Shown here one piece after another: positions 5,887 through 11,946 of a stretch of DNA of 11,946 nt; the stretch's first letter is position 1, and the number at the start of each line of letters is the position of its first letter. This DNA comes from JACRPI01 sp964385055 (GTDB lineage Archaea; Nanobdellota; Nanobdellia; Woesearchaeales; DSVV01). The translations under genes and the position numbers were made by a program. Where the stretch lies: NCBI GenBank assembly GCA_964385055.1, contig CAYLMH010000040.1, positions 1-11,946 of the forward strand, in the 5' to 3' direction. Under the pieces are notes generated by a model. It saw nothing but the letters and a program-made list of their open reading frames with translations. It had not been told where the DNA came from and searched no databases.

Positions 5887-6243
5887 TTAGTGTAAATAAT
5901 CCATCATCTCTTCTGCCAAGAGATATGGTTTTTTCTTTCTTTCTGCTTCTTGTCTTCTCTGCGTATAATTTCCTGCGACTTTATCATCAATAGAGAGACC
6001 CTTGTACATCGCTGCTGCATTGAATGTTATTGGAGTTTTTCCATTTCCTTCATAACGTGGAATAGGAGAAAACTCCGGCATTCCATGCCCTTGTCTTGGC
6101 GCATACAGGTTTCCATCGGTTGGTTGCAGCAAGCCGCTCCCGGCAGGATAAAAACTAAACCCACTTCTCTGCGGAAATCCTAAATAACCAAAACTTGCGA
6201 CACTATTTCCTGAATACGTTCCTGCTGCTCCTCCTTTACCCAT
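5887..6243 (-). CDS. Small Gly/Tyr-rich hypothetical protein, 118 aa
   Basis: I do not recognise this protein. The first 75 residues are low-complexity, rich in Gly, Ser, Pro, Tyr and Phe (MGKGGAAGTYSGNS, then FGYLGFPQRSG and SFYPAGSG), and probably disordered. The C-terminus (about 88-118) is basic and helical (TQRRQEAERKKK, then a hydrophobic end). The frame is open to a TTG at 6267, but the ATG at 6243 has a good Shine-Dalgarno GAGGTG at 6252-6257, so that start is chosen. It has no signal peptide or cysteine. It precedes the zincin gene, whose N-terminus has a similar Gly/Tyr/Gln-rich flavour, so a functional link is possible. A large inverted repeat lies over its likely promoter. Confidence 0.65.
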   Translation of the reverse strand: MGKGGAAGTYSGNSVASFGYLGFPQRSGFSFYPAGSGLLQPTDGNLYAPRQGHGMPEFSPIPRYEGNGKTPITFNAAAMYKGLSIDDKVAGNYTQRRQEAERKKKPYLLAEEMMDYLH

Positions 6244-6251
6244 ATTGTAAT

Positions 6252-6257
6252 GCACCT
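6252..6257 (-). promoter_or_regulatory. Shine-Dalgarno site GAGGTG deciding the start at 6243
   Basis: The minus strand reads GAGGTG followed by eight bases and then ATG. A start at the upstream TTG (6267) would put this site inside the coding region. Confidence 0.65.
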
Positions 6258-6286
6258 CATGACACAAATATCACTATGAATACTAG

Positions 6287-6313
6287 TATGTTCTTTATCT
6301 TTAAAAGAACATA
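6287..6313. promoter_or_regulatory. 10-bp inverted repeat in a divergent promoter region, candidate operator
   Basis: TATGTTCTTT (6287-6296) and AAAGAACATA (6304-6313) are perfect inverted repeats with a 7-base spacer. On the minus strand the spacer region reads TTTTAAAGATAAAG, the best TATA-like stretch for the gene starting at 6243 (initiation near 6270, short leader with an SD). The repeat lies about 45 bp upstream of the + strand TATA box at 6359. It fits a dimeric regulator site; a hairpin in RNA is the alternative. Confidence 0.5.
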
Positions 6314-6357
6314 GAGGAGAGAAGACAAACGAGTGGGACAAAAATATCATGAGCAAC

Positions 6358-6367
6358 ATTTATATAG
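6358..6367 (+). promoter_or_regulatory. TATA box of the exported-protein operon
   Basis: ATTTATATAG is centred about 26 nt before the ATG at 6389, with no SD site. This indicates a leaderless first gene, with the second gene translated by coupling. Confidence 0.6.
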
Positions 6368-6388
6368 ACAGATGCCTAAAATAAACCC

Positions 6389-7459
6389 ATGAAAAGAGGA
6401 CAGATTAGCATCTTTATACTTCTTGGTCTACTTCTTGTTTTGTTTACTGGTTTCTTTGTTTTTTATATACAAGAAGCAGAAGAACCACTCGTGACGCTGA
6501 CAGAGACGGAAACAGAAAAGGCGGTGAACGCGCTTGTTCTTTCCTGTCTTGAACCTATTGCAGAAGAAGCGCTCTTTGTCTCTGCATTTCAAGGAGGGTA
6601 CATTGAATTTGACGATACAAAGGACGCCGTAGATAAGCGACAAATTCATTATTATTACTATTACGGCGATGTTTCACCAAATCTTACATTTGTTTATGAC
6701 CTTCTCGGCGCGTATATTATAAATCGTACCACCACATGTGTTGAAGATAGTACTCTTTTCCAATCGCAAAATATGACCCTGCAACAAGAATCTGCAACTG
6801 TTCTGTTCTTTTCTCAAGAAAATACCATTGTTGATCTTACTCTTCCTATTACTGTTTATACAGAAGGAAAGACTGAAACTCTCTCGGAGTTTACTACAAC
6901 TGTTCCTGTCGCATTTGAAAAAATGTATGCAATTGCGCAGCAGATTACGACTATCTTAGAAGAATCTGACCCGCTCACCTGCATGACCTGCATTCATGAC
7001 CTCGCGACGTCTTTTGACATGACTGTTACTGTTAATGATTATGAACAAACTGCGGATTATTACGTTCTTTTTGATCCACACTCGCTCATTTACGATGTTC
7101 CTCTCGCTTTTTCGTTTGCTGTCCAAACGCAACAGGACTTTGATCCAATAGAAGGATTATATGAAGAAAAAAGCATCTCTCTTGAACTCCCTGCTTACAA
7201 CGCAACTGTTGGCGAACCATTTTCTCTAAATATAAACACCGATGATTTCTTACAACAAGTCATTCCAGAAATTCTTGCGAATCCCTCCTATACACTCACC
7301 TTCGCGGACTTTACTCCTTTGTTTGACATTGATCCTGTACTTGGCATCATTACATTTACACCGACAGAAGAACAACGAGGAACACACAATATTATTATCA
7401 AAATTACTGACACAAAAGGACAAATAGAATATACTTCTTTTCAGGTGATTGTTTCATGA
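6389..7459 (+). CDS. Surface protein with class III (pilin-like) signal and C-terminal Ig-like domain
   Basis: The product is 356 aa. The N-terminus MKRGQISIFI is a class III signal: basic KRGQ, a probable prepilin-peptidase cut after Gly4, then a hydrophobic helix to about residue 27. Residues 53-73 read CLEPIAEEALFVSAFQGGYI, a block I recall from many DPANN surface proteins. Four Cys follow or lie here (C53, C117, C198, C201), the last two as CMTC. A five-Tyr run occurs at 88-92. The C-terminal 90 residues look like an Ig/cadherin-like fold, with strands ending in FTPTEEQRGTHNIIIKITDTKGQ-type sequence. The protein probably sits in a pilus or is anchored by its hydrophobic helix, with the bulk outside. 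Its stop overlaps the next start by ATGA, so the two are translationally coupled. Confidence 0.8.
   Translation: MKRGQISIFILLGLLLVLFTGFFVFYIQEAEEPLVTLTETETEKAVNALVLSCLEPIAEEALFVSAFQGGYIEFDDTKDAVDKRQIHYYYYYGDVSPNLTFVYDLLGAYIINRTTTCVEDSTLFQSQNMTLQQESATVLFFSQENTIVDLTLPITVYTEGKTETLSEFTTTVPVAFEKMYAIAQQITTILEESDPLTCMTCIHDLATSFDMTVTVNDYEQTADYYVLFDPHSLIYDVPLAFSFAVQTQQDFDPIEGLYEEKSISLELPAYNATVGEPFSLNINTDDFLQQVIPEILANPSYTLTFADFTPLFDIDPVLGIITFTPTEEQRGTHNIIIKITDTKGQIEYTSFQVIVS
7443..7448 (+). promoter_or_regulatory. Shine-Dalgarno site AGGTGA for the coupled second gene
   Basis: AGGTGA sits within the end of the upstream gene, seven bases before the ATG at 7456. That ATG overlaps the upstream stop as ATGA, so termination and reinitiation are probably linked. 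Confidence 0.65.
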
Positions 7460-9453
7460 GAAAAATACTCAAAAGAATCATACGGACTCATGCGAAACTA
7501 TTTACCCCTCTTTTCTTCTTGCTCTTTTTTGTCTCTTCTGCTCAAGCACAAGATACTGCGGACACTGGATTTTACGCAGGCGATGATACTGCTGGAGATT
7601 ATGGAGAAACAATCTCTGAACAAGAAGTAGAATATCTTCTTTCCGAGGGAAGAGGAGATGAACTCACCAGCGATATGATCGCAGAACACATAGACATTAT
7701 TGAAGATGTTACCCAGCTTAATCCGACTGAGTTCAATAAATATGTTCAAAATTATTACGGTGTTGATCTCTTCACTGAATATGCTGTTTCTGGAGCACGC
7801 CTCACTTCTCAAGGAGAGCTTACCAATGGAGAGTTTGGATCCAAAATTAATCTTAATGATCTTTCCGGAGCAATAGTTTCCTGTGAAGAAGATGGAAGTA
7901 TTTCAATTTATCCTGACAGTAAGGACGGCGGAGTTATTGATTATACTCTCTTACTTGAAGAGAATAACCACGATGACATTGAACGTCCACCACTCACCTT
8001 CATAACTGCGGGAGGAGATTATATATTTGCTGACGGAATGATTTTACATGATGACAGCACTCTTATTCTTGTCGAGGAAGGTATTTTTTATGTCGATGGA
8101 GCAATGGAATACAATGATGTTGAAGTCCGATCACGAAGCGGGCCTATCCTTGTCTTTGAACAAGAAGACTTTGACCTTGCGGCTGTCAAAACAAAACTTG
8201 AAGAAATAAATCTTCCAAATTCAGGAAGAGTAATTATTGCGCCAGATACTCTTTTTATTGCTGATGATGCGCTTGTTATTGCGAGAGAGAACCCCGGTTA
8301 TAATATTGGAGCAAAACAAGGGATGATCTTTTCTTCTAATCCTAACTCCGGAATAATCTATGATGCCTCAGAAGAGACCCCTTCTCTTGATATGTATGGT
8401 CAGACAAAGGTTTTTGATGGATTGCGACTGCTTGAAGTAAATTCTAAGGGTCAGTTCTATTCTTTCCGCGGAGGATGGAAAAAAGAAAGTGATGAGTATC
8501 CAACAGCAGAACAAGGAAAAGCGTATAATCAAAAACTGGAAGAAATTTATGGATTCCTTCCAACAAGCCCTGTTTCCTTGGACGTTCACGTCTACAAACC
8601 ACAAGAGTTTGCTGCCCCTGCGGAATCATATGAGCTTCGCTCAGGAGAACTGCACAGCACGCTTGCATCACAAGATCTCTATGTCGCAAGTTATTTTCTT
8701 GATGATTCCTTTGACAAAGTTCCAAAAGAAAAAGCAGTGATTCTCTGGTCTTCCGGCGGGGAATATAAAGGAGATCGGAGTGATTTTAAAAAAGTCGCAG
8801 AGACAAAGAAACAGCAACTTATAGACCAAGGATACGCAGAAGAAGATATACAAGTCGTTGAATTCAAATCACAGCAAGATTTTTTTAGCACGCTTGACGC
8901 GCAAAGCGACACCACGTACCTCGAAGTTGTTTCTCACGGCTGGGTTGGTAGAGACGGAGGCAACATCGGAACAGACCAATATTACAATTCTGATGACGTT
9001 GATCCAGAAATTTCAAAAACATATTCCATCACAAACAGAGAAGTTACAAGATATCTTGAAGCAAGAGAAGCGAATGTCGCTGCAGGAAAAGCAGATGCGC
9101 TTTTTAGTGAAGCAGGCGCATTTTGTGTTATCAGCACGTGCCATTCTGCAGGAACAAGTTCTTATTATGACCCAAAAAAAGGTCTTATTGCAAATGTTCC
9201 AACAGCAGAAATGGGTAAGACAACAGCAGGAGCAATTGAAGCTGTCGAAGGTGAAAATGTTCATGTCTACGGAACTGTTGGTCCTCTTTACATTGTTGGG
9301 GAACAAGTTCCAAAAGAAGGTGGAGGAACAACATGGATCAAAACATTCATTCCTGTTGCGGACAGCACTGCTGTATTTGAGGGAACAGAACATCCAACAG
9401 CAGAACAAATTTATACTCAAGACATCCCATATATTGAAGTAACTAAACAATAA
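7456..9453 (+). CDS. Sec-exported protein with C-terminal caspase-like (clan CD) domain
   Basis: The product is 665 aa. Residues 1-31 are a Sec signal (basic start, LFTPLFFLLFFVSS core, cut after AQA). Residues about 35-420 are acidic, beta-rich and unfamiliar. Residues about 425-620 resemble a caspase/metacaspase p20 fold. A strand (KAVILWSSGG) is followed by a helix, then the strand TYLEVVSHGW with H494-G495, and the strand GAFCVISTCHSAGTSS with C562, close to the CHSG-type block of metacaspases. A later strand, VHVYGTVGPLYIV, completes the sheet. The His-Gly and Cys-His pair would be the catalytic dyad. It is coupled to the surface protein before it and converges, 8 nt apart, with a lipoprotein of similar signature. 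The peptidase call rests on motif order and spacing, not on alignment; an inactive homologue is possible. Confidence 0.72.
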   Translation: MRKILKRIIRTHAKLFTPLFFLLFFVSSAQAQDTADTGFYAGDDTAGDYGETISEQEVEYLLSEGRGDELTSDMIAEHIDIIEDVTQLNPTEFNKYVQNYYGVDLFTEYAVSGARLTSQGELTNGEFGSKINLNDLSGAIVSCEEDGSISIYPDSKDGGVIDYTLLLEENNHDDIERPPLTFITAGGDYIFADGMILHDDSTLILVEEGIFYVDGAMEYNDVEVRSRSGPILVFEQEDFDLAAVKTKLEEINLPNSGRVIIAPDTLFIADDALVIARENPGYNIGAKQGMIFSSNPNSGIIYDASEETPSLDMYGQTKVFDGLRLLEVNSKGQFYSFRGGWKKESDEYPTAEQGKAYNQKLEEIYGFLPTSPVSLDVHVYKPQEFAAPAESYELRSGELHSTLASQDLYVASYFLDDSFDKVPKEKAVILWSSGGEYKGDRSDFKKVAETKKQQLIDQGYAEEDIQVVEFKSQQDFFSTLDAQSDTTYLEVVSHGWVGRDGGNIGTDQYYNSDDVDPEISKTYSITNREVTRYLEAREANVAAGKADALFSEAGAFCVISTCHSAGTSSYYDPKKGLIANVPTAEMGKTTAGAIEAVEGENVHVYGTVGPLYIVGEQVPKEGGGTTWIKTFIPVADSTAVFEGTEHPTAEQIYTQDIPYIEVTKQ

Positions 9454-9461
9454 TCAAAAAT

Positions 9462-10286
9462 TTATTTAGATGTATACGTTACCCACGCAGCTTCATGTTG
9501 CGTATACAGCGGATCTGGAGAAGCAATGTTTAAGAACGGTTTTCGCATTACAAATTCTTCAGCATGCCGCGCACGAGAGGCGGGGTACATATATGTTCCT
9601 GCTCTTGTTGTTTCAATAAATACCCACGCATTTGCGCCAATACTTTTTACGCCAAACACTTCTGCAACTGTCTTTACTATATTTTTTCCTGGACCATATC
9701 CATTATCTGCCGCACCATGACAACTATAAAACTTCCAGTACGCATCAGGAGCAAAATTATTTCTGATCTTTTCTTTGACATCCGGTGAAAGCGCAAGAAG
9801 ATCGTCTGTTGTTAAACTTTCATCGCTTGGCGTTCCTGTAATCCAATATCGAAAATCGTCACCATGACCAAAAGAATGAACCGTGTCTATCTTTTCATCT
9901 GTGCCTGCAAGATAGTCGAGAAGTTCTGTTTTTGAGAAGATACGAAGGACAACGACTTCTCCATTTAGTTTTTTCTGAAGTGTTTTTACAACCCCATCCA
10001 AATTTCCCATGTACAGGTTTCCTTCTCCATTATGACCAACAGTAATTACATGTTTTCCTGCAGGTTGTGCTTTAAGTCCTTGTTGATATACAAGCTCAAG
10101 TTCAAGACCACTTCCTGTCGCGTAAGAATAAGATGGGAAAGAAGCTTCTTTGACAATAGTTGTCTCAACATTACTTTGGTTTGCTGCTCTGTCCTCAATG
10201 CTTGTTGGGTTTGCAGCGCTCTGCTGACAACCAATGATACCCATAAGCAAAACTCCCAACGAGCCGGTAAAAGAGGATTGTTTCAT
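9462..10286 (-). CDS. Lipoprotein with caspase-like His-Gly/Cys-His signature
   Basis: The product is 274 aa. The N-terminus MKQSSFTGSLGVLLMGIIGC is a lipoprotein signal: hydrophobic core and lipobox IIGC with C20, followed by a polar QQSAANPTS linker. The mature domain (about 75-235) has the order of a clan CD fold: strand HVITVGHNG (79-87), helix VVKTLQKKL, strand VVVLRIFSK, strand IDTVHSFGHGDDF with H141-G142, strand WKFYSCHGA with C189, and strand KSIGANAWVFIE. H141 and C189 are the candidate dyad. The frame is open to a GTG at 10316, but a BRE/TATA at 10321-10336 would start transcription near 10298, inside that extension, so the ATG at 10286 is chosen. It probably sits outside the cell, lipid-anchored. 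lspA in this window would supply the matching peptidase. Confidence 0.78.
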   Translation of the reverse strand: MKQSSFTGSLGVLLMGIIGCQQSAANPTSIEDRAANQSNVETTIVKEASFPSYSYATGSGLELELVYQQGLKAQPAGKHVITVGHNGEGNLYMGNLDGVVKTLQKKLNGEVVVLRIFSKTELLDYLAGTDEKIDTVHSFGHGDDFRYWITGTPSDESLTTDDLLALSPDVKEKIRNNFAPDAYWKFYSCHGAADNGYGPGKNIVKTVAEVFGVKSIGANAWVFIETTRAGTYMYPASRARHAEEFVMRKPFLNIASPDPLYTQHEAAWVTYTSK

Positions 10287-10320
10287 TATTTCATCACGTA
10301 GCACAAAAGACCGCACTCCT

Positions 10321-10336
10321 TATTTATAAAGGTTTC
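10321..10336 (-). promoter_or_regulatory. BRE and TATA box of the lipoprotein gene
   Basis: The minus strand reads CGAAACC followed by TTTATAAATA, a strong BRE/TATA pair. Initiation about 25 nt downstream falls near 10298, leaving a leader of roughly 10 nt before the ATG at 10286. This excludes the upstream GTG start. Confidence 0.7.
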
Positions 10337-10342
10337 GACTTA

Positions 10343-10359
10343 TTACTACTGTTTAGTAA
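10343..10359. promoter_or_regulatory. Inverted repeat just upstream of the lipoprotein promoter
   Basis: TTACTA (10343-10348) and TAGTAA (10354-10359) form a 6-bp perfect dyad with spacer CTGTT. It sits 6 bp behind the BRE, a position typical for an archaeal activator. It lies in the gap after the Fis-type gene ending at 10393. The arms are short, so chance is not excluded. Confidence 0.35.
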
Positions 10360-10392
10360 CACTTAGAAGATTAAGACCCGAAGGTAGTTGAA

Positions 10393-11058
10393 TTAACGTA
10401 TTCGCAACGCTTTCATTTTTCGCTGCAATGTTTCATATCTGAGACCAATCTTCTTTGCCGTTCTTGTTATATTATGCTGATTTTCCTCGAGCGCTTTTTG
10501 GAGATATTTTCGCTCAAACTCTTCTTCTGCTTCTTTGAGCGTTACTTTTTTTTCCGGCAATTCTTTTGCAAGATTCTCGCTCAGTTGGCTGACGTTTTTA
10601 TACATCTCTTCTAATTTTTTTGGATGAATTACTGGCTTGTATTTTGCAAGCACATCCTCAATCGCGTGACTCACTGCGGAGATTTTGAGGTCATACGGAC
10701 GAATCAATTCTTCTTTGATCTTATGCACGTTAATGTGCAGCTGGTTGATCAGACGATGAATACTTCTTCTCTCTGCGCCTGCAACATCCGCAACTTCTGA
10801 AATGTTTCCAAGGTTTAACTCTAACATTTTCTGGAGATATGCTTTTTTAAACAATCGCTTTGCCTGCTTGTATTTTATTGAAGTGTTTATTTGAAAATCA
10901 ATAAAAGGAGTTTTGACTAATTTCGCAGTAATGTCTTCTGTTAACTCGTTCACTGTAATCCCTAACGCCTTTGTTGTCGCTTCCTGCACTAATGGTTTTA
11001 GTTTTTCATCTAAGAGCTGATCTATGTTTTGCTGCTTTTGTTGTGCTGTTTCGTCCAT
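10393..11058 (-). CDS. DNA-binding protein with two Fis-type HTH modules
   Basis: The product is 221 aa. The C-terminus (181-220) is a Fis/NtrC-type HTH: FERKYLQKALEENQHNI, then AKKIGLRYETLQRKMKALRI. A second copy lies at 70-109: FKKAYLQKMLELNLGNI, then VAGAERRSIHRLINQLHI. The copies align without gaps over 40 residues with about 15 identities, including the YLQK, LE, N, NI, G and R positions. Between them are helices, including a Lys/Glu-rich stretch at 145-180. There is no receiver or AAA+ domain, so this is not a sigma54 activator. It may act as a nucleoid-type or gene-specific regulator with two DNA-reading heads, which is inference. The ATG at 11058 is about 28 nt from TATA at 11082-11091. 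It is divergent from the nucleotidyltransferase gene. Confidence 0.82.
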   Translation of the reverse strand: MDETAQQKQQNIDQLLDEKLKPLVQEATTKALGITVNELTEDITAKLVKTPFIDFQINTSIKYKQAKRLFKKAYLQKMLELNLGNISEVADVAGAERRSIHRLINQLHINVHKIKEELIRPYDLKISAVSHAIEDVLAKYKPVIHPKKLEEMYKNVSQLSENLAKELPEKKVTLKEAEEEFERKYLQKALEENQHNITRTAKKIGLRYETLQRKMKALRIR

Positions 11059-11081
11059 CTATGATTTTTTTGTCCCTAGAG

Positions 11082-11091
11082 TATTTATATG
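11082..11091 (-). promoter_or_regulatory. TATA box of the dual-HTH gene
   Basis: The minus strand reads CATATAAATA, centred about 28 nt before the ATG at 11058. No SD site is present, so the transcript is probably leaderless. Confidence 0.6.
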
Positions 11092-11129
11092 TTTTGAAAT
11101 GAGAACACCATTCTCCAAAAGTAACAAAG

Positions 11130-11140
11130 ATTTATATATG
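11130..11140 (+). promoter_or_regulatory. TATA box of the nucleotidyltransferase-HEPN gene
   Basis: ATTTATATATG is centred about 27 nt before the ATG at 11162, and the leader is too short for an SD. A weak GAGAA/TTCTC dyad (11101-11105 with 11111-11115) lies between the two divergent TATA boxes. Confidence 0.6.
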
Positions 11141-11161
11141 CAATCCGGCAGAAAATTATTC

Positions 11162-11946
11162 ATGGATTTTACTGTCAAGAAAAGAGACCCTTTGGAGCTC
11201 CGCAGATTTGCAAAAAAAGACACTGATATTGCATACGAGTTTACCAAAAAAGTGCATAAAGAGTTTGGAACATTCCTGCGCTGTGTTGTATTGTTTGGTT
11301 CTGTTACTGAACAAAAACCTGAGGAACTCAGCATCAAACACGAAGGAGATATTGATATTCTCATGATCGTTGATGATGTCACGTATTACCTTTCTCCAGA
11401 AGTTGTTGAAACATATAGGATTGTTGTTGAACGAACTATTGCAGAAACTTCACGACGATTGCATGTGACGACATTGAAGTTTACGAGCTTCTGGGAATAT
11501 ACTCGAATTGGTGATCCTATCGGAATTAATATGCTTCGCAATGGTGTCGCGCTGCTTGATACTGGCTTTTTTTATCCGCTTCAGCTCCTTTTGCATCAAG
11601 GGAGAATACGTCCAACTCCTGAAGCAGTAAACGCGTATTACAGCCGTGCTCCGACGACATTGTTTAATTCCCGCTGGCACGTCCTGCAGGGAACACTTGA
11701 TCTTTATTGGGCGTGCATTGACGCAGCGCACGCTGCTTTAATGATGCATGGCGTCTTGCCTCCACAACCAAAAGATGTTTCTTCTATGCTTGAAGAGAAA
11801 TTGGTGAAGAAGAAAATATTAGATGCGAAGCATGCAAAAACAATGCAGACGATGTATACACTGTCTAAACTAATTTTGCATCGCAAGATTAAGGATATTG
11901 ATGGTAAGACGTATGAACGTTATTACAAGGACGCGCATGATTTTGT
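11162..11946 (+). CDS. Nucleotidyltransferase fused to a HEPN-like domain (3' end beyond window)
   Basis: The gene is open at the right edge, with 261 codons visible. Residues about 22-70 are a minimal nucleotidyltransferase (MNT) fold: CVVLFGSVTE with G46-S47, and GDIDILMIVDD with D63 and D65 as metal ligands. The GS-to-DxD gap is longer than usual. Residues 100-165 are a linker with predicted helices. Residues about 172-261 look like a HEPN helical bundle (DLYWACIDAAHAALMMHGVLPPQPKDV), and ERYYKDAH near the edge contains R253-x5-H259, compatible with the HEPN RNase motif. MNT and HEPN normally occur as separate antitoxin and toxin genes; here they are one chain. The role could be nucleotide transfer to a protein or small molecule, or a self-controlled RNase. 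It is divergent from the dual-HTH gene. Confidence 0.8.
   Translation, partial: MDFTVKKRDPLELRRFAKKDTDIAYEFTKKVHKEFGTFLRCVVLFGSVTEQKPEELSIKHEGDIDILMIVDDVTYYLSPEVVETYRIVVERTIAETSRRLHVTTLKFTSFWEYTRIGDPIGINMLRNGVALLDTGFFYPLQLLLHQGRIRPTPEAVNAYYSRAPTTLFNSRWHVLQGTLDLYWACIDAAHAALMMHGVLPPQPKDVSSMLEEKLVKKKILDAKHAKTMQTMYTLSKLILHRKIKDIDGKTYERYYKDAHDF

Noticed and set aside
8858..9442. 194-codon + strand frame inside the caspase-like gene
   Set aside because: Shadow frame, extremely rich in Gln and Lys from reading codons out of phase, no start signal, lies wholly in the long gene.
9013..9450. Minus-strand frame rich in Cys, Phe and Ser
   Set aside because: Antisense shadow of the caspase-like gene with implausible composition.
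10287..10316. GTG start ten residues upstream for the lipoprotein
   Set aside because: It would put charged residues ahead of the lipoprotein signal and start before the likely transcript start set by the BRE/TATA at 10321-10336.
11101..11115. GAGAA/TTCTC dyad between the last two divergent genes
   Set aside because: Arms of five bases with a five-base spacer are expected often by chance in such sequence; noted but not called as an operator.
1..11946. CRISPR array, insertion sequence or integrase
   Set aside because: No regularly spaced direct repeats, no terminal inverted repeats flanking a gene, and no transposase or recombinase motifs seen on either strand.

Overview
The window looks like part of a small-genome archaeon, most plausibly a DPANN lineage of the Woesearchaeota/Pacearchaeota kind. 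Four observations support this. A tRNA gene carries an intron with a textbook archaeal bulge-helix-bulge. Many genes have a TATA-like box about 22-29 nt upstream of the start codon, implying leaderless or short-leader mRNAs, while others use Shine-Dalgarno sites (GGAGGG, GAGGTG, AGGTGA). There is a TrmB-family regulator. One exported protein begins MKRGQISIF, a class III (archaellin/pilin-like) signal of a type I associate with these lineages. The lineage is inferred, not proven.

Layout, left to right. 1-1127 (+): a four-segment membrane protein with a Cys cluster and Lys-rich tail, then a small unknown protein. 1215-1234: a strong hairpin between convergent genes. 1283-1765 (-): signal peptidase II (lspA). 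1840-1959 (-): an intron-containing tRNA with a long variable arm. 2126-4046 (-): a two-gene operon of a small HTH regulator and an orphan PEP-utilising mobile-domain protein. 4144-4905 (+): a divergent TrmB-like regulator. 4895-6243 (-): a predicted zincin and a small Gly/Tyr-rich protein. 6389-9453 (+): two translationally coupled exported proteins, one with a class III signal and one with a Sec signal and a caspase-like C-terminal domain. 9462-10286 (-): a lipoprotein that also carries a caspase-like His/Cys pair. 10393-11058 (-): a protein with two Fis-type HTH modules. 11162-11946 (+, cut by the window edge): a fused nucleotidyltransferase-HEPN protein.

The theme I would look at first is the cell envelope. 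The 6389-10286 block encodes a class III-signal surface protein, a Sec-exported metacaspase-like protein, and, convergent with them, a lipoprotein with the same kind of His-Gly/Cys-His signature. The signal peptidase that would mature such a lipoprotein is encoded in the same window, though not adjacent. Whether these form one system is inference. The other notable item is the tRNA: canonical splicing gives anticodon GAU (Ile) on a class II body with G73, which looks like a serine tRNA. No CRISPR array, transposase, rRNA or integrase was seen.
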